Source of the DNA: 2-02-FULL-66-22 sp964576535
GTDB lineage: Bacteria; Methylomirabilota; Methylomirabilia; Methylomirabilales; 2-02-FULL-66-22
NCBI GenBank assembly: GCA_964576535.1
Contig: CAZNWB010000014.1
Coordinates: forward strand, 1-44,520
DNA length: 44,520 bases
Direction: 5' to 3'
Shown: positions 39,336-44,520 of the stretch, piece after piece
Layout of the letters: each line of letters starts with the position of its first letter
Position numbering within the stretch: the stretch's first letter is position 1
The notes under the pieces: model-generated
Seen by the model: only the letters and a program-made list of their open reading frames with translations
Told to the model about the DNA's origin: nothing
Databases searched by the model: none
Translations under genes and position numbers: made by a program

Positions 39336-39862
39336 CCCCGGATCTTCCCCGCGGAGATCGCAGAGCGCGCAGAGCCACACAGGATAGGCCTCTCCTTCAT
39401 CCCAGATTTTTCACCTCCAAGTTCGCCAAGGGTTCAAAGGCAGGCCATATCTGAGCGATCCGGAAAAGGAACGGGATGGGGTACTTCTTTGCGTGCCGGG
39501 GACCCAGCGCTGGGGCTGGGTGCACTCTGCGGTTCAATTGAAACATCCGGGGTAAACGCTGGTGTGCCTTTGCGGCCTTGTCCTGCCCCAGACGGCATCG
39601 GGGTTGAGAAAATCAGGTTCAATCTTCGAGCTTGGTGGCGCCGCTGTTTGCGAAAAGATACAGGGCTATATCCGCATGGATACGAATCTCCATCGTCTTG
39701 GAGCACCGTGCAGAGGCACCGGCCTTGTATCTTCGGCAGGTTATGGATATCGCTGGCAATGGCATGACCCCTGCTTCATGGTGGGGCTGGATACCCTCAA
39801 TCGCTTCCTTTCAGGGCGGCGGTTCAGGTAATGGCGCGCCGGCAAAGTTTTTTGGGTATCTC
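39336..39862. other. 527-base region without a supported gene; partial repeat inside
   Basis: Short open frames here lack ribosome sites and domain matches. The stretch 39497-39536 is, on the minus strand, a partial copy of the left part of the 163-bp element (CCCAGCGCTGG palindrome and GCGGTTCAA). CGCAGAGCGCGCAGAG words at 39358-39375 resemble the other intergenic families. The right part is more AT-rich and may contain the promoter of the next gene. Confidence 0.5.
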
Positions 39863-40603
39863 ATGCGTGATCCCGCCCCGCACATCTTGGTTGTGGACGA
39901 TGATCCTTCTGTCGTAGAGGCGCTCACGGCCGCGCTGAAGGCGACTTATGTCGTCCATGGGGCTGCCACCGGCAAAGAGGCGTGCGCTATCCTGCGAAGC
40001 CACCCGATTGCGGCCATCATCCTGGACGCGATTCTGGGCAGCGAGCATGGGCTGGATCTAGTTGAGCAGTTCCGGGCGCTCTCGCGGGCCCCCATCCTGA
40101 TGCTGACGGGTCATGGCTCGGAGGAGCTGGCGGTCCGCGCTTTTCGGGCCGGGGTCGATGATTACCTCCGGAAGCCGGTGAACCTGAAGGAGCTGAGGGC
40201 CACCCTGAGCAAGTTGGTGCAGGAGCATGGGCAGCGTCTCGATCCCGTGGAGCAGGCGCGCCGCATTCTGGTCGAGCATCCGGAGCGGCCGCACACGACG
40301 GCAAGCCTCGCCCGGGAAGTCGGGCTCAGCGAGGGGCATCTGCGCCGGCAGTTCCGGGCGGCGTATCGGAAGACGCCTCGTCGCTACCTGACCGAGGTGC
40401 GGATACTGCGGGCCTCGGAGCTGCTGCGCACGACGTCGCGCGGCATTGAGGAGATCGCCCACTCCGTAGGCTATTCCAGCGTTGCGGTCTTCAATCGGAT
40501 CTTCAAGCGCGCCTTCGGCGTGACCCCCTCGAAGGCACGCGGCCTGCCGACCCCTCTCGCCCGGCCGCAAAAGCGGGATCGGTTCCCCCGCAAGCCTTCC
40601 TGA
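39863..40603 (+). CDS. Response regulator with AraC-type DNA-binding domain
   Basis: The 246-residue protein has a receiver domain (residues ~7-120): acidic pocket VVDDDP (Asp12-14), phospho-acceptor Asp55 in IILDAIL, Thr in LTGHG and Lys in YLRKPVN. A C-terminal AraC/XylS helix-turn-helix pair (~145-235) has LAREVGLSEGHLRRQFRAAYRKTPRRYL and EEIAHSVGYSSVAVFNRIFKRAFGVTPS. A sensor kinase should phosphorylate Asp55; none is in the window. AraC-type domains usually bind direct repeats spaced about two helical turns, and such a pair lies 85 bases beyond the stop. The ATG at 39863 lacks a strong ribosome site. Confidence 0.9.
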   Translation: MRDPAPHILVVDDDPSVVEALTAALKATYVVHGAATGKEACAILRSHPIAAIILDAILGSEHGLDLVEQFRALSRAPILMLTGHGSEELAVRAFRAGVDDYLRKPVNLKELRATLSKLVQEHGQRLDPVEQARRILVEHPERPHTTASLAREVGLSEGHLRRQFRAAYRKTPRRYLTEVRILRASELLRTTSRGIEEIAHSVGYSSVAVFNRIFKRAFGVTPSKARGLPTPLARPQKRDRFPRKPS

Positions 40604-40687
40604 GGTTCTTGCCCCGGGCGCCTCGGCCCAGCCCTCGATGCTCGGCTCCATGCATGCCGTTCGGCGGGTCTGAGACGGCCAATGTTT

Positions 40688-40729
40688 GAAAAAGTCAAGA
40701 TTTTCTCCGGAAAAGTCAAGACTTTCCCC
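40688..40729 (+). promoter_or_regulatory. Tandem 21-bp direct repeat, candidate AraC-type operator
   Basis: Bases 40688-40708 and 40709-40729 match at 18 of 21 positions, sharing the core AAAAGTCAAGA. The 21-base period equals the spacing of half-sites bound by AraC, and the second copy ends exactly where a -35 box begins. The upstream gene encodes a response regulator with an AraC-type domain. Confidence 0.6.
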
Positions 40730-40757
40730 TTGACCCACCGTTCCCACCTGCGATAAG
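40730..40757 (+). promoter_or_regulatory. Promoter adjoining the tandem repeat
   Basis: TTGACC (40730-40735) and GATAAG (40752-40757) with a 16-base spacer form a promoter of activator-dependent style upstream of the exported-protein genes. The remaining ~225 bases to 40982 would be a long leader; they hold no gene. Confidence 0.45.
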
Positions 40758-40982
40758 AACCACGCCACCACATCCCCACCATCTGGAACATTCACACGTG
40801 GTCACCTGAAGGTCCGCGGCGCTCAAGTCGCCGATCCGAATAGAGAACCTATCCTCAGCGATTCTTGATCCGAGACCCCAGAGGCCTGGCCCTGGTGAGA
40901 CCGAGGCGAGGGCTAGGGAGTTCTCGGAGGACCAACCCTTCCCATCGCTTCACCTGAGGCCGCCTGCTGCCGGGAGGGAGGC

Positions 40983-42164
40983 ATGCGACCCCATCGGGCG
41001 AGATCGGTGGTCGTGGGACTGGCGATGCTCTTCGCGCTCGCCAGCCTCGCCGCGCCCGCTCCTGCCCAGGAAATCCGCTACATCTACGATGACTTGAACC
41101 GCCTCGTCGGGGTCGTGGACCAACAGGGGAACGCGGCGGAGTACGTTTACGACGCCGTCGGGAATATCCTGCAGATCAAGCGGTTCAATGTGAATCCCTC
41201 GGCGAACGTGTCCATCAGTTTGGTCACGCCGAGCCAGGGGAACGTCGGGACGACGGTCCAGGTCTTCGGGAAAGGCTTCAGTCCGACCCCCGCGCAGAAC
41301 ACGGTGACCTTCAGCGGCGGCGCCACGGCCACGGTGACGGCCGCCACCAGCACGAACCTCACGACCACGGTCCCCCCGGGCGCCACCACCGGCCTAATCA
41401 ACCTCACCACCCCCCTGGGCTCGGCCGCCTCCCCGGAGCCCTTCACGGTCCTCCAGGCATTTGTCGTCACTCCCGAGCAGGCGGATGTGGCCCTCGGGGG
41501 CATCTTGGATTTTCAGGCGACCCTCGGGGGGAGTCCGGCGACTGCCGTGACCTGGCGGGTGAACGGGATTGCAGGCGGCAATGGCACCCTCGGCACCATC
41601 ACGGCTGCCGGCACCTACACCGCGCCCAGTACCCCACCTCCGGTGCAGCCCGTCCCCATCGAGGCGGTCCTCACGGCGAATCCCACGCAGATCGCCACCG
41701 CGAGCGTCCGCGTCGTGGGCCAGGTGAGCGGGATCGAGGCCGCGGCCCCCGTGAGTGTCGCGGTGACCCCGTCCGCTGGGCCGACGGCGAGCGCCCCGGT
41801 GAGCGTGCAGGTCACTCCCCAGACCGGACCCGCTGCGAGCGGACCGGTGTCGGTGACCCGCGGCCCCGTGGTGAGTGGGGTTGCGCCGAACGCCGGGGCG
41901 CGGGGAAGTACCACTCTCCCAGTTACCCTCAGCGGGGCGAACCTCCAGGGGGCGAGCACGGTGCGCTTCCTTCTGAACGGCGGCACGGATGGCAATCTCA
42001 CTGCGAGTAGCATCAGCCCGTCCGGCGACGGCACCAGCGTGAGTTTCAGTCTGGCCATCAGCGGGAGCGCCGCGACCGGGCCCCGCGTGGTCCAAGTGGT
42101 GACCCCCCAGGGAACGAGCACCAACTTCGATCTCGGGATGAACATTTTCACGGTGACACCGTAG
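40983..42164 (+). CDS. Exported protein with YD (RHS) repeat and IPT/TIG-like domains
   Basis: The 393-residue product has a signal peptide (VVGLAMLFALASLAAPAPAQ). One YD-repeat stretch follows (YIYDDLNRLVGVVDQQGN, YVYDAVGNILQIKR, residues ~32-66), as in RHS proteins. It is followed by an IPT/TIG immunoglobulin-like domain (~78-155, VTPSQGNVGTTVQVFGKGFS), a middle region with VTWRVNGIAGGNGTLG, and a second IPT-like domain near the end (GVAPNAGARGSTTLPVTLSGANLQG). There is no RHS core or toxin, so it is not a polymorphic toxin; a surface or matrix role is more likely. A GGGAGGGAGG ribosome site precedes the ATG. Confidence 0.75.
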   Translation: MRPHRARSVVVGLAMLFALASLAAPAPAQEIRYIYDDLNRLVGVVDQQGNAAEYVYDAVGNILQIKRFNVNPSANVSISLVTPSQGNVGTTVQVFGKGFSPTPAQNTVTFSGGATATVTAATSTNLTTTVPPGATTGLINLTTPLGSAASPEPFTVLQAFVVTPEQADVALGGILDFQATLGGSPATAVTWRVNGIAGGNGTLGTITAAGTYTAPSTPPPVQPVPIEAVLTANPTQIATASVRVVGQVSGIEAAAPVSVAVTPSAGPTASAPVSVQVTPQTGPAASGPVSVTRGPVVSGVAPNAGARGSTTLPVTLSGANLQGASTVRFLLNGGTDGNLTASSISPSGDGTSVSFSLAISGSAATGPRVVQVVTPQGTSTNFDLGMNIFTVTP

Positions 42165-42234
42165 TGGTCAGCCGGCAGCTTGCAGCAGGCAGCCGGCACC
42201 TTTCAACCCGTGCTGACCGCTGACGGCTGAAAGC
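42165..42234. repeat. Period-7 inverted array (GGTCAGC / GCTGACC words) at a stop codon
   Basis: GGTCAGC-CGGCAGC-TTGCAGC-AGGCAGC-CGGCACC starts two bases after the stop codon. It faces GTGCTGAC-CGCTGAC-GGCTGAA across TTTCAACCC. Confidence 0.65.
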
Positions 42235-42253
42235 AGAAGAGGGAGGGGATCTC

Positions 42254-43681
42254 ATGTTACTGCTTTGGAGACGACACCTGCACAGCGTCCTCCTTGGGGC
42301 GAGCCTCATCCTCCTTCCAACGGTTGGCGCCGCCCAGACCTTCAACAGCGGCAGCACCGGGGCCGATGGGCCCTTCAGTCCCGCCAGCAACACCACACTC
42401 GCCCTGCCCGCTAACGGCGTCTTCAACTTCACGACTATCAATGTCCCGGTCGGGGTCACCGTGACCTTCACCAGGAACGCCGCCAACACCCCGGCCATCC
42501 TTCTGGCCTCCGGCAATGTCACGATCAGCGGGACCATCAATGTGAGCGGCGGCAACGGGGGCGCCCTCGGCCGGCCAGGGGCCGGCGGGCCGGGCGGGTT
42601 TGACGGGGGCGCGGGTGGGGACGGGGTGACCACTTCCGCGGCCGGGGCCGGCCTCGGGCCCGGCGGCGGGCTCCCCGGGACCAACTGCGTGGGCAATGGT
42701 GGGAGCTATGCCACGCAGGGGGGTGTGGCCACAGTTAACTGTGTGACCCCCGGGGCCGCGGCCCCAACCTATGGCAGCCCCTCCCTGCGGCCCATTATCG
42801 GGGGCTCCGGGGGCTCGGGCGGGAGCGGGGACGGCCCGCCGGGGCCGGCGGGGGGTGCGGGCGGGGCCGGCGGAGGCGCCCTGATCGTGGCCAGCTCCGG
42901 GACCATCACCCTCAACAGCGGGAGCCAGATCCTCGCCGATGGGGGGGCCGGGACCGGGGCGGCCGGCGGAAATGCCCGCGGGGGCGGGGGCGGAAGCAGC
43001 GGCGCGATCCGGCTCATCGGAACCATCGTCACAAGCGCCGGCAACCTCTTCGCCCGAGGCGGTGCCGGTGGCCAGTTAGGGGCCGGCAGCGGAGGGCTCG
43101 GCCGCATTCGGCTCGAGGCCTACACCCTGACCGTCTCCGGCGGCAGCCGCACCCCAGAGGCCACCCAGGGTTTCCCCCAGCCCGTCTTTCCGGGGACCGG
43201 GCAGCCCAGCCTCACCATCGCGAGTGTCGGCGGCATCGCCGCGCCCGCGAGCCCGGGGGGCAGCTACCTCACGGCGCCGGACATCCTGTTGCCCACGGGG
43301 ACCACCAACCCCGTAGCGGTCGCCCTCACCGCCAGCAACATCCCACTTGGCACCGTCATCCAGGTGACGGCCACACCGCAGAGTGGATCTAAAGCCACCG
43401 CGACCAGCTCCGGCCTGACCGGCACGCTCGCGAGTTCCACGGCGACGGCGAGCATCAATCTCTCCCTCACCCAGACCAACGTCCTCACCGCCACGGCGAC
43501 GTTCCCGCTGGTCGCAAGCCTGGGGACCGGCCCGATCTACGCGGAGGGACCTGTCCCGAGTCCCGCCAGCGGCGGGATCGAAGGAGAAGAGGTGACCCAC
43601 GTGCGGGTGGCGGCAGTCTTGGGCGGCGCCTCGCGCGTCACGTACCTCACCCGCTCCGGCCGCGAACTCGCGCTGCCATGA
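42254..43681 (+). CDS. Exported glycine-rich surface protein of unknown function
   Basis: The 475-residue product has a signal peptide (HSVLLGASLILLPTVGAAQ). A short beta-rich domain follows (~28-95, LPANGVFNFTTINVPVGVTVTF, AILLASGNVTISGTINVSG), of a kind found in exported proteins of several soil bacteria. A Gly-rich region (~95-270, such as GGSGGSGGSGDGPPGPAGG) interrupts it with beta-helix-like segments (LIVASSGTITLNSGSQILADGG), and the C-terminal part is Ser/Thr-rich. A passive adhesive or matrix role is plausible but untested. GGGAGGGG precedes the ATG. It follows the YD/IPT gene in the same direction. Confidence 0.75.
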   Translation: MLLLWRRHLHSVLLGASLILLPTVGAAQTFNSGSTGADGPFSPASNTTLALPANGVFNFTTINVPVGVTVTFTRNAANTPAILLASGNVTISGTINVSGGNGGALGRPGAGGPGGFDGGAGGDGVTTSAAGAGLGPGGGLPGTNCVGNGGSYATQGGVATVNCVTPGAAAPTYGSPSLRPIIGGSGGSGGSGDGPPGPAGGAGGAGGGALIVASSGTITLNSGSQILADGGAGTGAAGGNARGGGGGSSGAIRLIGTIVTSAGNLFARGGAGGQLGAGSGGLGRIRLEAYTLTVSGGSRTPEATQGFPQPVFPGTGQPSLTIASVGGIAAPASPGGSYLTAPDILLPTGTTNPVAVALTASNIPLGTVIQVTATPQSGSKATATSSGLTGTLASSTATASINLSLTQTNVLTATATFPLVASLGTGPIYAEGPVPSPASGGIEGEEVTHVRVAAVLGGASRVTYLTRSGRELALP

Positions 43682-43706
43682 TCGCTGCCCGGTGAGGGGG
43701 ATCTCC

Positions 43707-44520
43707 ATGATGCGCACGGAACGAGCCCCTGAGTCACTCATGAACTCGCAGGTAGCTCCTGCCTCTGTTCTGAAGGTACGGCGGGCGCGACTGCAGAGGC
43801 ACATCGTCTTCGCCCTCCTCCTTCTTCCGCTCCTCCTGACTTCCACCGCGACGTTCACCCAGGCCGCGACCATCCAGTACGTCAATCACGCCGACCCCTC
43901 CTGCCAGGGCCATTCCCCCTGCTACGCGACCATCCAGGCGGCCGTGACCGCCGCCCAGGCGGGTGACACCATCCGGATCCAGGCCGGCACCTATCAGGAA
44001 CAGGTCAACATCTCCGGGAAGAATAATGTGGCGGGGGCGACCGAGGCGGACCGGATCCTCATCGAGGCGGATCCCGGAGCGCCCGTGGGCAGTGTCGTCC
44101 TGACCGGCGCAGTCACCCAGTGCACCAACGGCTACCCCATCCGGCTCCAGCAGTCGAAGTTCATCACGATCCGCGGCCTCAGCATCACTGGGGCCGGCGG
44201 CCAGGCCATCTCGCTGATGGGGGGCAACAACCAGAACACGGCCATCCACATCGAGCGCAACCGGATCTTCGGGAACGGCTCCCCCGAGTGCAACGGGGGC
44301 ATCACCATCGCGCGAGGGAACCCCGACACTCTCATCGTCAACAACTTGATCTACAGTAATGGCCGGAACGGGATCACGTTCATTGATGCCGACGGCGGCC
44401 CCCACTCCCTTATCGAGAACACGATATTCGCGAATGCCTGGAGCGGGGTGAACGTCGCCCGGAATCACACGGTCTACCTCGTCAACAACCTCATCACCGG
44501 GAACGGCACCGCCTCCGGCT
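43707..44520 (+). CDS. Exported right-handed beta-helix protein (runs off the window)
   Basis: The open frame from ATG 43707 (GAGGGGG six bases upstream; a second ATG at 43710 is equally possible) continues to the last base, giving 271 residues without a stop. There is a signal-type helix (FALLLLPLLLTSTATFTQAA). A parallel beta-helix follows: YATIQAAVTAAQAGDTIRI, FITIRGLSITGAGGQAISL, AIHIERNRIFGNGS, LIVNNLIYSNGRNGITF, LIENTIFANAWSGVNVA, TVYLVNNLITGNG. The first rung (ATIQAAVTAAQAGDTI) is typical of DUF1565/NosD-like and pectate-lyase-like exported proteins. It is the third exported protein in this run. Confidence 0.8.
   Translation, partial: MMRTERAPESLMNSQVAPASVLKVRRARLQRHIVFALLLLPLLLTSTATFTQAATIQYVNHADPSCQGHSPCYATIQAAVTAAQAGDTIRIQAGTYQEQVNISGKNNVAGATEADRILIEADPGAPVGSVVLTGAVTQCTNGYPIRLQQSKFITIRGLSITGAGGQAISLMGGNNQNTAIHIERNRIFGNGSPECNGGITIARGNPDTLIVNNLIYSNGRNGITFIDADGGPHSLIENTIFANAWSGVNVARNHTVYLVNNLITGNGTASG

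Noticed and set aside
39489..39831. Short plus-strand open frames in the region before the response regulator
   Set aside because: They run through repeat-derived DNA in different frames without ribosome sites or domain similarity.
40983..42164. The YD-repeat protein as an RHS polymorphic toxin
   Set aside because: Only one short YD stretch is present, with no RHS core, toxin domain or immunity gene.

Overview
The window is GC-rich, densely coding DNA, apparently from a metagenome scaffold: it contains three runs of exactly 100 N (9510-9609, 25587-25686, 30155-30254). The genes point to a diderm (Gram-negative-type) bacterium: a Pal lipoprotein, an MlaE/MlaF/MlaD lipid transporter, an AsmA-like protein and several lipoproteins. 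The hopanoid genes, a tungsten-type aldehyde:ferredoxin oxidoreductase, DUF3536/GH57 and DUF502 proteins and the many degenerate intergenic repeats would fit Candidatus Rokubacteria or a relative in Methylomirabilota (NC10). That placement is an inference from gene content and style, not a measurement.

Layout. (1) 1-4659: sugar-catabolism block with a truncated gpsA, a HAD phosphatase, a promoter with a GntR-type palindrome, a Tat-exported sugar-binding protein without its permeases, a sugar-phosphate isomerase/epimerase and a PfkB kinase. (2) 4660-9683: central-carbon block of transketolase, glucose-6-phosphate isomerase and ribose-5-phosphate isomerase A. (3) 9684-11150: a probably acquired patch with a two-gene minus-strand cassette (HU-like small protein plus a TIR/deoxyribosyltransferase-like protein), twin palindromes and a radC remnant. 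(4) 11154-15732: DUF4139 protein, an ECF sigma factor with a zinc anti-sigma/TPR protein, and Pal. (5) 15733-19486: aldehyde oxidoreductase, CBS protein, BON lipoprotein, and a convergent small conserved gene.

(6) 19542-38700: a long plus-strand envelope-lipid region. hpnA, a carotenoid-biosynthesis-like membrane protein, hpnH, a small unknown gene, squalene-hopene cyclase and hpnG would make and process hopanoids. They run directly into a lipoprotein and mlaE-mlaF-mlaD, then GH57, DUF502, CorC-like and AsmA-like genes, so synthesis of a membrane lipid and machinery for moving lipids between membranes are collinear. (7) 38832-44520: an exported intradiol-dioxygenase-like protein, then a response regulator with an AraC-type DNA-binding domain. 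It is followed by a tandem 21-bp repeat abutting a promoter and three large exported proteins (YD-repeat/IPT, Gly-rich, beta-helix); the last runs off the window.

The most unusual features lie between and sometimes inside genes. Degenerate arrays of 8-bp words (GGCAATCA-like) and 7-bp words (CCGACAA-, ATCCACA-, GGTCAGC-like) are arranged as inverted arms, often starting at a stop codon. Two copies of a ~163-bp element with inverted ends carry such arrays. Related repeat DNA has entered the start of the hopene cyclase gene, and a separate tandem repeat lies in the carotenoid-type gene. The gap in rpiA is flanked by an identical 55 bp and is an unmerged contig overlap, not biology. No tRNA, rRNA or CRISPR array was seen.
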